Assembly (NCBI GenBank): GCA_036768485.1
Contig: JAVLUZ010000154.1
Location: 6,926,512-6,990,511 of the forward strand
DNA length: 64,000 nucleotides
Origin: Mermis nigrescens
Taxonomy: Eukaryota; Nematoda; Enoplea; Mermithida; Mermithidae
Direction: 5' to 3'
The position numbers were made by a program, and so were the translations under genes. The first letter of the stretch is position 1, and every line of letters begins with the position of its first letter. Of this stretch, positions 46,487 to 58,889 are shown piece by piece. A model generated the notes under the pieces. That model saw nothing but the letters and a program-made list of their open reading frames with translations, ran no database searches and was not told the origin of the DNA.

Positions 46487-46870
46487 TTACAACATTAAAC
46501 TTTCATACAAATTTACTATACAATTAATTTCATAATCAACTATCTGTGCATTGCTATGTGTCCATTTGGCCGAGTAGTCCGGATGCAGTCCTTCCCAAAT
46601 GTAATAAAAAGTCCTTCTTCGTAATTTGTCCAGGTTCGCTCTAGCAAAATAGCAAAGTGCCAAAATCCGCAAATTTTTCTTTTTCCAGTCAAATTTCTGG
46701 CTTGACTGTATAATTCTGCGTCTATTTTCCATTGACCCTTGTGGTGATCGGTGAATCGGTTCCAAAAATATACAGCTATGCGTACCAACTCTTTGTTATC
46801 ATAAGTGTGAATGGATCCAAGCTGAGTACAAAAAAACGATAAAGGACTCCATAACCGACTGCTCAGTGTA
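46487..46870 (-). pseudogene. Small helical protein, frame-broken, Polinton-like cluster
   Basis: The likely start of translation is near 46861 (ATGGAGTCC). Protein-like sequence is split over frames: VRIAVYFWNRFTDHHKGQW in one and LRILALCYFARANLDKLRRR followed by TFYYIWEGLHPDYSAKW in another, with the switch in the A-rich run near 46670-46690 and another near the T-run at about 46830. It ends at 46487. 'YFW', spaced Trp/Tyr and length suggest kinship with the genes at 46926-47222 and 47763-48092. Frame breaks lie in homopolymers, so sequencing error is possible. Function unknown. Confidence 0.5.
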
Positions 46871-46925
46871 GAAAAATAATCAACAATGATCTTGGTTCCT
46901 GGTTTTTCCCTTTATATACCTTTTT

Positions 46926-47222
46926 TTACCCTAACAGTATATCGTAAATAATATGATCATCAATACATTTTTCAAAGAAGTTTTTGTAATACACTTTTGT
47001 TTCGTTGCTAAACTCTTTCCAAAGGTTGCATAGTGCTTTTAAATCTTCAGTCTCTATACATCTTTTCAGTTCATTAACGAATACCTCCTTAATGTGTTTT
47101 TCTCTATATGCGTGTCTAATTTTTGGCCAAAAGTACCTCCCTAGTTTTTCTTTGTCTACTCTACTGTACTTGACAAGGTGTAAAGAAATGTGTTTGTAAA
47201 TACATTCTCCTTTGGATGCCAT
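46926..47222 (-). CDS. Small helical protein, paralog 1, Polinton-like cluster
   Basis: 98 residues, complete, ATG at 47222. It begins MASKGECIYKHISLHLVKYS, has LGRYFWPKIRHAYREKHIKE, FVNELKRCIETEDLKALCNLW, and ends with an FFEKCIDDHIIYD segment. It shares with 47763-48092 the pattern 'MAS.G...Y.H..L.LVK', '(Y/F)FW', '(E/D)L.RCI...DL..(L/M)..LW..F' and a final 'F...(Y/C)..CI..H'. This supports a small gene family. All-helical appearance, no membrane segment. It is divergent from and overlaps the start of the gene at 47216. Function unknown; small uncharacterised proteins are common in Polinton-like elements. Confidence 0.75.
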   Translation of the reverse strand: MASKGECIYKHISLHLVKYSRVDKEKLGRYFWPKIRHAYREKHIKEVFVNELKRCIETEDLKALCNLWKEFSNETKVYYKNFFEKCIDDHIIYDILLG

Positions 47223-47494
47223 TTTTTATAATGCGGTTTTTAAATACAATACTCAATGATATTTATAAAGAAAGTCTCATAAATACTAGTAATCTTGGGT
47301 TGATTAAACTTATGTTTTTCTTAAATCAAAAAGTGGAGGAAATTAAGGAACAGCCTATTATGGTAATTAAGCAACAGCCAAAACGTCCTATTATGGACGT
47401 TAAGGAGCAGTTAAAACGTCCTTGTACTGATATGGAAAACAAGCCGTATGGAGGTCTATCAGGCCCCCCATTGAGCTTTTTGGTAGAAATTTAG
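47216..47494 (+). CDS. Lys/Gln/Pro-rich small protein, Polinton-like cluster
   Basis: Up to 92 residues. The first ATG (47216) overlaps the start codon of the minus-strand gene, and an in-frame ATG at 47231 (MRFLNTILNDIY) is an alternative. The C-terminal half has internal repeats: EEIKEQPIMVIKQQPKRPIM then DVKEQLKRP. No domain recognised. The divergent arrangement with 46926-47222 implies a compact shared promoter or alternating transcription units. Confidence 0.5.
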   Translation: MPFFIMRFLNTILNDIYKESLINTSNLGLIKLMFFLNQKVEEIKEQPIMVIKQQPKRPIMDVKEQLKRPCTDMENKPYGGLSGPPLSFLVEI

Positions 47495-47502
47495 AGAGAG
47501 CC

Positions 47503-47712
47503 ATGTACCCTCTTATGATTCAGTTATGTTATTTTTGTCAAAAAGCATCTTCAAAGCAAGAATTTTTTGAAACCAATGGCGGCTGTTGGTACGCTAACAT
47601 TCAGTTATGCCCTAGATGTTGCGATTTCAATAGGGCAATGCAAGAAGCAGGGCAGAGAGTATTGAAGCGCTACTCTGAGCAGCTGGTCAAGGATGATAAG
47701 ACCAAGACCTAA
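47503..47712 (+). CDS. Small zinc-ribbon-like protein, Polinton-like cluster
   Basis: 69 residues, ATG at 47503, eight bases after the previous frame ends. Two CxxC knuckles are visible: LCYFCQK near residue 10 and LCPRCCDF near residue 36, spaced as in zinc ribbons. A basic, Lys-rich C-terminus (QLVKDDKTKT) follows. Likely nucleic-acid or protein binding. It reads as part of a plus-strand series 47216-48375. Confidence 0.65.
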   Translation: MYPLMIQLCYFCQKASSKQEFFETNGGCWYANIQLCPRCCDFNRAMQEAGQRVLKRYSEQLVKDDKTKT

Positions 47713-47762
47713 CAGTCTATAAATATGACTGCGTTTTTTTTTAGCCATTTACATATTTAAGA

Positions 47763-48092
47763 ATGGCGTCTCCAGGCAAACTATTGTATCATCACTTCGT
47801 TCTAAAGCTAGTCAAAATGGCCAATGCGCGATTCATTCACGTTAGGGATACCCAAAAAATAGGCGCATTCTTTTGGTCATTAATGAGTCCTGAGTTTAAG
47901 GCAGAATGGAAGGAGGCCAATAAAAAGGACGCCTTCTGGAATTTTGCTCAGGATTTAAGACGCTGCATCCTACAAAAAGATCTTGAGGAAATGTATGGTC
48001 TCTGGCAAGGATTCGATGCAAATGGAAAGAATATGTTTGAGCATTTATATGATAACTGTATTTTGCATTATGTTTGCTGTTGTTTAGTATAA
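47763..48092 (+). CDS. Small helical protein, paralog 2, Polinton-like cluster
   Basis: 109 residues, ATG at 47763. It begins MASPGKLLYHHFVLKLVKMA, contains IGAFFWSLMSPEFKAEWKEA, DLRRCILQKDLEEMYGLWQG, and ends DNCILHYVCCCLV. It is clearly related to the protein at 46926-47222 (same start, FW, RCI...DL, LW..F, CI..H). AATAAA-like sequence ('actaataaaatgaa') follows at about 48105, which may serve as a poly(A) signal. Function unknown. Confidence 0.75.
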   Translation: MASPGKLLYHHFVLKLVKMANARFIHVRDTQKIGAFFWSLMSPEFKAEWKEANKKDAFWNFAQDLRRCILQKDLEEMYGLWQGFDANGKNMFEHLYDNCILHYVCCCLV

Positions 48093-48126
48093 ATATTTGT
48101 TATGACTAATAAAATGAATTAAAAAA

Positions 48127-48375
48127 ATGGAAAAAGTGTTAAATCCACTACATTATGACCCTAAAATGGGGTATAGCAGCGTGGAACAGATATATGAGAG
48201 GGCTAAAAAACTAAAGCCAAAAATAGACCGGTCCTATGTGAAAGGATGGTTGGAAAAGCAACCCACCTACACATTACACAAACCCGCCATCGAGCGTTAT
48301 TCACGAAATAATGTATTAGCCAAGAGCAAAAATTCATTGCTCGATAATTTTTATCTGTATGAACCCTTGGTGTAA
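48127..48375 (+). CDS. Polinton/Maverick-type integrase, N-terminal fragment
   Basis: 82 residues, ATG at 48127. After MEKVLNPLHYDPKMG comes YSSVEQIYERAKK, DRSYVKGWLEKQPTYTLHKP and IERYSRNNV. The pattern 'YYDP....S.V..LY..........(V/I)..WL..Q..YTLH(K/R)P...(F/Y)..N.V' is diagnostic for the segment preceding the rve catalytic core in Polinton and related integrases. The core with its DDE residues is absent: a stop ends the frame shortly after SKNSLLDNF. Full-length relatives have several hundred residues, so this is truncated and presumably inactive. Confidence 0.75.
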   Translation: MEKVLNPLHYDPKMGYSSVEQIYERAKKLKPKIDRSYVKGWLEKQPTYTLHKPAIERYSRNNVLAKSKNSLLDNFYLYEPLV

Positions 48376-51300
48376 GAACAAATAGGTACTGAAAAAGTGC
48401 ATAGAGCGTGGGAAAATTTTAGACAGTGCCGTGATAGTTGTACCAAAACAATAGTTGTACCAAAACAAGCATACAAATACATATGTACTGTGCATTATTA
48501 GCAGTCAGTCACAATTCTGTCTTTCCCAGCAAAGCCAAATCTTGCTAATCTCTTACAAGAATCTCTTTTTTATATTTTATGCATAAAATGAACTCGTTTA
48601 TTATCTGAAATTTTGAAAATTATTTAAAAAAGACACTTTTTAGAGGCCGCAGAATATACTTGATTTTTGCGTTGCTTAATGAAAGTGTGATTTCTAGCAG
48701 ATTTTGCGACTTCAGGTAGATTCTTCCTAGTCCCTTCCTTTTACATCCTTAATAATCCACAATTCCAAGTATATTCATCTTTTTTCTTCCATCGGAGCAT
48801 TTTTCTTTGCTATTCATATCTACATATACATGGCTGTTTATGAACAGTTTTAAATATGCACAGGTTGAATAGTTAGAGTAAGTGTTAATAGTCTGTTCCA
48901 CTTAATTAAGTACAGTAGCCAAAGCCTACAAAGATTGTGATTATAGCATTGATTTGATATTTAATTATTGTAACCTCTTGTCGCAAATAGGTGTAGAAAT
49001 GCATTAGTACACTAATGATAAGAAGTTAAGATGAGCAATGTTTAATTTGTATACTGAAATAGTTGAGGACTGCAAGCCTATAATTCCAGCCCACATAAGT
49101 GTAAAGTGCAGGGAAGAACCAAACTTGTAGCAACAGTCTGTTTCATTTATTTGAGAGCTTTTTCCAGGAATTTTTTGGAGGCTACTGTATGCATAACTTA
49201 GTGATTTCCTGTAACTTGACATAAATTTGAGTCGGGCAAGTGGCCACCATTCTCTTATTTTTAATGCACTAAACTATTCATATAGACTTAATCCAATTAT
49301 CTAAATAGTGCTGTGACATACTACAGTAGTCAAGACCACAAGTAACATTGCTCAAGCGCATGTCCTACAGGCGCCTGGCAGTCAAAGTGAGAGGCATTGC
49401 ACAGGCTATTTCCTTTCAATGTGCATGTTTACCAATATAAAATTTTGGCTGTCACAAGCAGGTCACAGGCGCCTGTGGCCTGTCATGCCTGCACTTGAGC
49501 AACATTACTTGTGGTCTTGACTGTAAGTGGGCTAAATAAAAATCTTGCAGCATGAATCAAACCTGCGTTGCTTTGATGACAATCAGACCATCTACCACTA
49601 TGCCAAGTGGAAGTTTTTGGCAATCTTTAAAATACTAGTCTATTGCATTTAACAGTCAATTTATCACAAGCTGAATGCATGAATTCCATCCAAATTTTCT
49701 ATGATCTGCTGGAATACAAGGATAAATTAAGCCATAAGAAATTTTATCCAGAAACTCTTCCTTCCTATGTAGCTACAGTGATTTTTAAATGACCTATGGT
49801 AAGTAGAGAAGATAGAGTTGCTGTTGCCTCAGAAAAAGATTTGATAAACTGAAACAGACTATAAGCATAAGCTAAGTACTGTAAAGTTAGGGGGACAGGC
49901 TAATAAGCCTACCTCAGACTAAACTAAGACTTTAGTCTGTTTCATATATCTGAGAGCTTTTTCAGCAAATGTTTTCCAAGGCTCCTGTACTTTTTTAATT
50001 TTTCAGGTCATTTAAAGATCATTGTAGTTATATAGAAAGGCAGGAGTTCTTCAATAAAATTTCTTTGTCATGAGTTATTCTTGTCTTCCAGCACCTATTG
50101 CAACATGCAAATGGGATTTGCACATTCAGCTTGTCATAAATCGACCATTAAGCACAATAGACAAGCATTTTAAAAATCGCCAAAAAGTTCCACTCAGTGC
50201 AGTGATGGAATGTGTGGTTGTCATTAAAGCGACACATGTTCAATTTCTGCTGCAAGATTGTTATTTAGCGAACTTACTGTAGTATGTCACTGCACTGTCT
50301 AAGTGAACAGTTCAGTGCATTTCAAATGAAAGAATGGCGGCTGCTCAACCCCACTGAAGTTTTCAGCCAAGTTACAGTAAGTCACCTAGTAAGGCATACT
50401 GTACAGTCAATAACGCAACTATCAATCCACATTTGGTTGGAAGGCATCTGATTGCCAACCAGCTTTTAGGTCCGGGTGCAACTGGCTAGATATCTGTCCA
50501 CAGCCATTTGCCAGGCAATTAGTTGGGTTGGCACATCGCTTGATGAAATTCTTCTTTTGATCATCCGCCAACCGGGTGTGTAAAGTTGTGTTACATGAAA
50601 AAGCAACTGGGTGTCCATCCAGTTGGCAACCAAACAACTGGTGGAAGAGTTGCGGGTTGTGGTCGTCAGTTGTGTTTGGTACTGTACCCTTCAAAAGAGA
50701 TAACTGAATGAGCTCTCAAATAAATGGAACAGACTATAGACTAAGACTAAGTTTAAAGTAGGATGGGGGATAGACCTCTAAAAATATCATGTCCTATGCT
50801 TAGTATGCATATATTTAATAAATTGTGGTTAAAAGTATGTATATCAATTTTGTTTTTCAGCCCAATTATTGCTGTGGTGTAAAGCAGTCAGGCAATGCGA
50901 TGATGTACTACTTACTGTAGCTTTTTGCTTCTGCACAGCAAGTGAAATGCAGGCATGTTGAGTGTCTAAAACCCACAGTCAGTGTGTTCAAGACACAGAA
51001 AATTGGTTGTCACTGATTTATCTTTTCATAATGACTAAGCCTAAGCAAGAATTAAGGATTAACCACCTTACATTACAAGATCAGTATTGGGAAGCAATGA
51101 GCCAAAAAACAGAAAAAAATCATAACATTAGATATGTTTTTTAAATGCTCTGGGTGCAGTCTTTATACATTCAGATGCAGCATGCATATTGAATTTTATA
51201 CTATGTAAAGCCTGTTCTATTCTAATAGGCCCATTTTTGCTTTATGGCTTATTACTGTAGACAAATATTTTAGGGGTTAGTTTTATGCAACAGTCTGTCA

Positions 51301-54300
51301 GTTGTACAACATATTAAACTAAGCAAATTGAACATCAATGCAAAGTGCTTAAAGCAGTAAGCTGTTACAAAGTCGTAATTGAAGAAGCTGTTTGTGTGGT
51401 GCAAATTTATAACAGTGAAACGACTTTAGCAAAAAAATGGGTTGTTAGGAATGACAGACTTCAGCAGATAACAGTAGAACATTGTTATGTTTATGCATAT
51501 TATCACATTATCATTTTTGTTTTTGTATGCTAGTTAAGTCTTTTACACAATAAAAAGCATGTAATTGTTTACTGTAGATGTTCATGCCAATAGGCAGAGG
51601 GCTAGTTGCTGCAGACGTGCAAATAGCCAATGCCTAAAGCTTGCCTATACCTTAATGTTAAAAAACAGAAAAAATTTGATTGGTCCTAATGTGTACAAGT
51701 ACCCCATGCAAGTACCTCAGGCAATTCACTTTTCGAAGCTCAAACCTAGGGGAGAGTTTTAAAAGGATAGCAAAGCCTAAAAAAAGAGAACAGACAATAA
51801 GATAAGAAAATTTATTGAGTGAGTAACAAAAAAATGGAGTTTTGAAGAATATGGTGTGAATTGATTCTTCATCATTCTGGCAGAACTGCCATACAATTGT
51901 GCAAAAACGATACTTTATGTCACTAAAAGAAACGGAAAAAATCAGTCTAAATCATTACAAGATTCACAGAGTTATGGTGCTTCAAAATTCATACTTTGAC
52001 ATTCCTAAGCAACTTTAATGTATCTATATCCAGAGTAAATTGTTCAATCCTTTTAGCTCACATTGCCACAGACTTTTCCTAATGCTCTATTTTTTAAAAC
52101 ACCTCAGATCCACATTTATATTCTCACTTACATTGCCTTCTGATACCCACACTGTTGCATATGCTCGCATCTCACTGTGATGCCATCCACTCTCTAAACC
52201 ACTCCACCAATTGCCTACAGTATATCCTCATCATGATAATTTTACAAAACTACAGTATCTGCATTCTAGCCAACATTTATGTACTTTAAATTATGCATCT
52301 TGAGAAACATATGTATTATGTGCCTACTTACTATTCAAATGCTTCTTGTACACAACAAACTGCCGTAATAACTGACTGATAACCCTATCTTACATTTTTT
52401 GAAATCACTGGGTACATACAAAACAACAATTATAAATAAAGCTAATGAACCTGATCACCATTGAAAAACTCATTTCAGTGAAGTTAGGTTTTTGAGATGA
52501 ACTCAAGAGCTACTGTATGCATTTTAATGAGAAAAGTGTTTTAGATGGACAATTTTGAATGAAGACAATTTAAAAAAATGTATAGCTCATTTATGTCTAC
52601 AGTAAGCTAAGCTCAAAAAAGTGCTTGAACTTTGCTTGGTCACTACAGTAAGTATACAGGTACAGTTTCCAATTTTAGAAAATAGCCAGAAATTTAGAAA
52701 TTTTTTACAGTAAATTCCACTCTTTTTTGTTTTTCATGTTTGTGAATAGTTTGTCCTGCAATTTCAATTTAATTTTATTCCAATATGACTGCTCTCATAG
52801 GACATGCATTTCAATTGCGCTATTTTGAATATTTTAAAATGTTTAAGCATGTTTTAGAAAGCCCAGAAAAGGTTGTCTGGATGATATCCTACTTGTCTAA
52901 TTTACTAAAGAATTCCAGGTTTTCAATATGGCCGCCATAAAAGCTGTCATGTTTTCAGCTTTTATTCTGGGAGTTTCTGACATCTTTCAATTTTTTTGTA
53001 AATAGCTAGAAAATTTATTGCTTTTTCTAATGAGCTATGTCTCATATTCTTAATTCTTCTAGTTTGTTAAGGAAAGTTTAAAAACCCTGAAATTATTCAT
53101 TGTATAGTGAAAACAACATTATCCACATTGTACTGGTCCATTGTCCATCTGCAAAGACATTGCTTGGTAAAACTTCTTCTCAAAATGAATTCCAATAACC
53201 AAAAACTATTTTTGCATTTTAAGCACCAATGGTCGGAGCTGGAATTGTCTCAACAAGGTTTCAATTTGTAAGCAGATAGCACAGCATTGCTCCTATACTG
53301 CTGAGTTCCAGTATAATACTTTTTTGGCAATTCTAAATTAACTGTCTCATATCCTCAGATTTCTTAAGCCCTCACTTAGCAATGTTTAATTGAATGTTAT
53401 TTTTAATCAGCTAGAAATCTTGATGAAAACTGCTGTAGATTGGAGCTCTCTCTGCAGGGAATTTGTTTACAGTGCTTTTGTAGACAACAAAGAAAAGATT
53501 AGAGGTGTTAGAAAATACCCATTTGTTTGCTATTTACAAAAGCATTGTAATGACATTTCTACATGAAATATTTTTGGAAGTGTCAAAACTCTTTGCTGAT
53601 AATACAAGATTTCAAATTGTTGGGCACTACTATTGTTTCTGACTGCTGGAAAGCTTGACTCACTAGATCATGAAGGCTTTAAGCACCTAATAGTCAACTA
53701 TTCTATTAGCTCCAAAGATCTTGAAACCAGGTATAACTTTTTATTTTCTTGTCATAGGTCTCAACCTAGTCAACTTTTTATCTTTAAGATGCCTATACCA
53801 ATGCTATTGTGGGTAGCTGGCATGCTGCTAAATCCACCATGTCCAGCTCTTGTTGCTGTCAGTACCACTTGCCTGGAAACCTTGCTAAATACATGTTTCT
53901 CAAATGTTGTAGGGACAGTAGCACAGATCCATTCATAGTTTTTTAAGCATGCTGGCTCTTTGTATAATCAAACTACTGATCATACCTTTTTCTCAAATGT
54001 GGGCTTTGTTTTGAGGATGACTATTACATTTCATTGCAGAGTGTGTGCACATGTTTGTAACTCCTAGCTTTTCATTTTGATCATTCATTTTACTGTTTTA
54101 TTTGCTTTGTTCTTGTATTCTACATAATTATAGTGTTAGTTCCCTGTTACATACCATTTTTCTCCTTTTTACTGCAACAAATCTGACAAGCTTGCTTTTT
54201 GCTGCATCTTGTCTATGTATGTGATGTACTTTCCGATGTATTAATCTTTACTCAGACCATAAACTCATTCTTTCTACCTTTCTCTGTCCTTTATCAAATA

Positions 54301-57300
54301 TGTTCTCTACCCAATCCTAGAATTCTTGGCAAATACATGTACCCAAATTTGCTCATGACATATATTTTTGTACAACTTGACAATATGAGCATTCTAAATA
54401 AAAACTAAGAGTTGATCTCAACCCTGTCAAAGGTTACAGCCATTTCTAATTTACAGCTTTTATCCTCAAAGATATAAATAAAATAGCTCTATTGAGCAGA
54501 TTAATGGCATCATGATACCATCAGTTCATCACTACTCAACAAAAACAAGATTACCCGACTGAAAAACGCATCAGAAAGCATTGCTACAGTTGGAACAACT
54601 AAGGTCCCTCATCTGGCTGTTTTTTTATTTGTTGCCTCACATTTTAACCATTTCCATCCGTTTTTGCAATTATTGCTTCTTTTGTTCTTGTTGTGGTGCT
54701 AGTTGCCATGTTTTGGTAGTAGCTTGCATCCTATCCCTATGCATTATTAATGTTTGCGATAAAAAAGCCACATTTTCCACTCAGAAAGATTCACATCAAT
54801 AGAGTCATTTGAAATAATCGAAATCAAATCAACTTATAAATCTTGGTTCTTTACTCAAAATAATTTTAAAGGTAGAAATATTATCACTTTGCTTTCTTTG
54901 CTCAGGAACGTAAACTTTAAAAATGAATGCTGAATCAATATTGAATTTTTTTCTGTAAAGTCAAATATCTCAATAGAGATAGGCAATAATAATTGTGTTT
55001 TTGAGTATCTCAATAGATCAATGATGTTGGAGAAAAAATTACACATGAAAATCGAAAAAATGTTGCCTTATTCATGGCTCACATAAAGAAAGGTCATTTG
55101 CTTAAGGGATATCTAAACATTTCATCTATGACAGTAAAAATTTCTGGCAGCTGAAATCACATAGAAAGCATAGCAAAGATTCAAATCAATTTTGCAGAAG
55201 CAGTCAAAAATTTGGATTTATTTTACTAGATCTAATGAAAGCCTGCAATATATGATTGATAAAAATGATTTAAAAATATTAAATCTGGCATTAGGTCAAA
55301 AATTTTGTCTTCTAGCTGCTGAACTAAGCCAGAAACTGATTTTTGTAATCTTTCACACATTTTAAGACTTTTAAATGTTTCCCTCCAGATGACTTGTTCA
55401 AAAATAAGTTAAATTCTTGGGGTACTGGTACCCCACAGCTATATTATATTTCTGACAGAGAGGGAGAGAAATGAAGGAAATGATCAAATTGAAAGTGAAA
55501 ATCTGAGCATCTGAGCAGGCCTAAATAAACAGAAGTTTTAATTAAGAAACAGAAAAGTTCTAGTAATACAATTTGTGTGACTTACTGGGGTTTGGAGGGT
55601 TTGCTGCCTATGGGTGCTGGTCATTCCTTGTACAATACTTGTGTTGTGACCTGTAAGAATTGTTATTCTTCCTAAAAAATCGTTGATAATGTACCTACTT
55701 TTTCAAGCATTTCTGTGATTTATGGCGCAAAGTATTGGATTTATAATGTTTCATGGTTTACGGTCATCATAAATGTTAGAAAATGATGTTTTTTAGCGCA
55801 TAATCATCATTTGTTCAGTAAAGATACTTTTTACTATCTAAAATTATTTGGAGCTGACTTAATTCCCAACAATTTTATAAGCCTGAGTAAAATTAACAAG
55901 TAAATGAATTTCAGCATACATATATGAAAACAAATGATTAATATATTAAAATTTTAATTTGCAATCATCCCTGCTTTGTGTAAAGAGGTATTCATGAGTG
56001 ACTTTTGCTCTTCTATTAGAAATAATTCATAGTTCCAGTAGGTACAATATAATTTTTTCAGATACATATAGATGTAGGAAAATAGAAGTTTTATTCCTAG
56101 AATTGATCTGTTTGTACGTTTTGCTAGCAATTTTTACTATTTTTTAATCAACACCCAAAAATTGGTTTCTGCTCACATACTTATAAGTGTATAAAATCCG
56201 AAAAGAAACCCACATTTTCCACAAGCTAGTCAGTTTATGGCAGAGCAAAAATTTTTAGAAAGAAAACTTTATGAGCTGAACAACCTGTTTGGGTTTATAC
56301 GGGTACCACAAAAATTTTGACATTGATTTATCTTTAAAATCCTTGCAATTTTGGCAGTTTTTGGTACAAGTTTAGTTGTTCTTGCAATTTATAGCTGTTC
56401 CTGAAGCAAACATAGGTACAAAAACGTAGGACAGCATCATTTTATAAATGATGCCCTTTGAATGATATAAATAAGCTATCCATCTAACCATGTGGGATGT
56501 TTCTTAAAAAAGTAAAATAAGAGCAAACTTGTTGCAATGCTACAATAGGTATATCTTACTACATCAATAATAAGACACACATGGTACACATAATGTAGGC
56601 ATTACATATATACCTACTACATACAGATGTATGCAAAGCATTCATGTTACACTTAACCTGCCTAATTAATTATTTGCATAGATGACTCCTGCTGTGTGTC
56701 AGAATAACAAGTTCTTACTCATTCACACAATTTGGCTATAAATGATCTCACTAAAGACAAGCCAATAGTTGGAAAAACGGTTGAAAAAAGGTCAATTAGG
56801 GTTTCACATGGACCCAAGAACAACCATTTTTTATTTGGTTGATTTTCCCATCAGTTGAAAAAGTGGAATGTCAGTGGTGTTGCAAACTGTAAGCCTAAGT
56901 CTAACGCCTTGATAACAGAAAAAGTAACAAGGATGATGAATGTACTTTTGTAAAAAAATCTGAAACTTTAAATGACTGTAACTCCTTCAAAACTTTAGAT
57001 CAATTGCTAATTCTTCTTTTACTCAACTCAGCTCACTAAGACTTATTCATCATCATGCAGTTCGCAACAATTTGTCTGAACCAAATCTTTGCCAAAAAAT
57101 TATCCATTGGTGCCCCATAGGAAGAATAAATCTTTAAATGACCATAACTCACTCAAAAATTTTGACTGACAGCTAATTTTTTTACTGCACTCAGCTTGCT
57201 TAACTCTATCCATCAACATATAGTTTGCGATCTATTTGTTTCATCAACGTATTTTCCAATTCAGCCACCACATCCCTTGCCTGAGCATACCCTGCTTGTC

Positions 57301-57896
57301 TTTGTGAAAAAGCCAATACATTCAACAGCTAACAGTCTTATTTTGTGTTCATCTAATTATGTTTAAGCTAGGTACTTACTAGGTGTACTGCCTATTTTCT
57401 ATACTCGTAATTCCCCTTACTATCTGTTGCTTAAATACCACCCTGCACTCTAGTAGATAGCTCAGTCCAAGAGATCTCCACTAATATGTAACTTAGGATT
57501 GATGCTGGCCAGCTACATAGTATATGCTTACAATGTGGCATATGTGTGATTACAGCAGAATATCATTTAGCTCAGATCAAACTATACATTGAGGGCCATG
57601 GGCAAAAATGTGCATTGCCCATGAACAACTTATATCACTAATCTTATGATTGTTAATTCTGATAGTAGTATTCCAAGGATAATGATTGATAAGCAAACTT
57701 TATACCACTAGACAAATTAAACCAAAATGTAAGGATCACAAAACCTTAAATCTTACATTTCTGGGTGGCAAATGAGGGAACTGGGTCCCAGATCCCACTC
57801 ACAGGAAGTGTTGATTTGAGAGTCAAGCAAAGAGTGGACAATTTAGCCCATGAGCTACGATTTTGCGAAATTGACCACAGTATGTACAAAGTTTGG
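48376..57896. other. Gene-poor, CpG-poor stretch
   Basis: No exon with convincing domain content in 9.5 kb. CG dinucleotides are conspicuously rarer than in 0-45 kb. 48450-48475 has a short tandem 'atagttgtaccaaaaca'. 49137, 49940, 50700 and 48880 share a dispersed '(gtct)gtt(c/t)(c/a)..tt(t)atttgagagctttt' phrase in both orientations. 50405-50690 is rich in CCAAC/GTTGG inverted words. 52595-52870 resembles 23037-23300. Open frames at 53633-53938, 54199-54408 and 54581-54802 have no recognisable features. Large introns of a gene are possible. Confidence 0.4.
49322..49530. mobile_element. MITE with 28-bp inverted ends
   Basis: GTCAAGACCACAAGTAAC-type sequence at 49329-49356 is the near-perfect reverse complement of 49495-49522 (27/28), with TACAGT/ACTGTA words just outside. 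The interior contains two 'caggcgcctg' palindromes and no frame. TSD unclear. Confidence 0.75.
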
Positions 57897-57904
57897 CTGA
57901 CAAC

Positions 57905-58108
57905 CATAGGTGGGCAGCACCAAAATTCTGGGATGGGGTTGAAAAATTTTTCAAAGGTTAATAAAATGGTCTCAAAAGTGGTTGTATGGCAAAAAACACC
58001 AAGCAAAAAAAAATTTTCAAAATTTGAATTCAGGGGGGGTATTTTGATTTCTGGGGTATTTCAACTTCTGGGGGTGCATGCCCCCAATCTCCCCTACGCC
58101 CATGTGTG
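57905..58108 (+). mobile_element. MITE family A with perfect 8-bp TSD
   Basis: Starts CATAGGTGGGCAGCACC and ends CGCCCATGTGTG. Identical CTGACAAC 8-mers flank it at 57897-57904 and 58109-58116. 204 bp; the central 'tttctcatcgagcactatcc' block is deleted, as in other short derivatives. Confidence 0.92.
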
Positions 58109-58115
58109 CTGACAA

Positions 58116-58490
58116 CTGCTGGAAGTGTTCATGCTGCTAGGTTTAACAAAGAACCAATAATTGTGTCTTACTGCTGACATTGGCCATTAGATTAATGACT
58201 GACACCTTGGATGGATTCCCTCACCATGGCTAAGTTGGTTGTTTTAACATGTGATAGATTGTTATTTTGAAGAAATATACTATTATTCTGCCAAGGATTT
58301 TGAAATCTTTAATCTGCACTATCATTTGAGATAAACTTGTCTGAAAGTGTCCTAATTACAATTTTAATACACTATGTGATATCTCAAAATTTTGCCATTA
58401 CAAGAAATGAAACTGTTTTCAGTTCAAAATTGATGTTTTTGTTTTGCCTTAGATTTGCATTATTATATGAGATACAGTATATTTTTTATC
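58116..58490. other. Non-genic stretch
   Basis: Nothing recognised between the MITE and the TA microsatellite. Confidence 0.3.
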
Positions 58491-58598
<108 letters not shown>

Positions 58599-58889
58599 GT
58601 TGAGAAAACACAATTTTTGTCTGCCATCTCAATCTGTTTATCTTTGTTTAATCTCAATCTGTCTCATGAATTAGGCTACATGAGAGCAATCATTAAGCTA
58701 GTTATTCATTAATTCATTAAGCTAAGTAATTTACTTTTATCTCTATTTTCAAGTGACAACTGTCTGGCCAGAAACAAGCTGGCTCTAAGGCAGAAAACTG
58801 CAATTAAGATCTGTCATGTGTTTCCTCACCACATCTGTTGATTGTATGTACTTTCTCATTAGCTATATTTTCTTGAACAACAACCATAG

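Larger units (their letters stand above)
45327..48375. mobile_element. Degraded Polinton/Maverick-like element
   Basis: A compact run of short intronless genes on both strands, ending in an N-terminal fragment of a Polinton-type integrase (48127-48375). It includes a zinc-ribbon protein and related small helical proteins; the left part has subterminal repeats. This layout fits Polinton-like elements and adintovirus-type relatives. The protein-primed DNA polymerase, packaging ATPase, protease and capsid genes are not seen, and no right terminal repeat was found, so only a remnant is present. The call rests mainly on the integrase fragment. Confidence 0.5.

Noticed and set aside
50422..50694. 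90-codon minus-strand frame
   Set aside because: Lies in a region of repeated CCAAC/GTTGG words; no domain, and composition is explained by the repeats.
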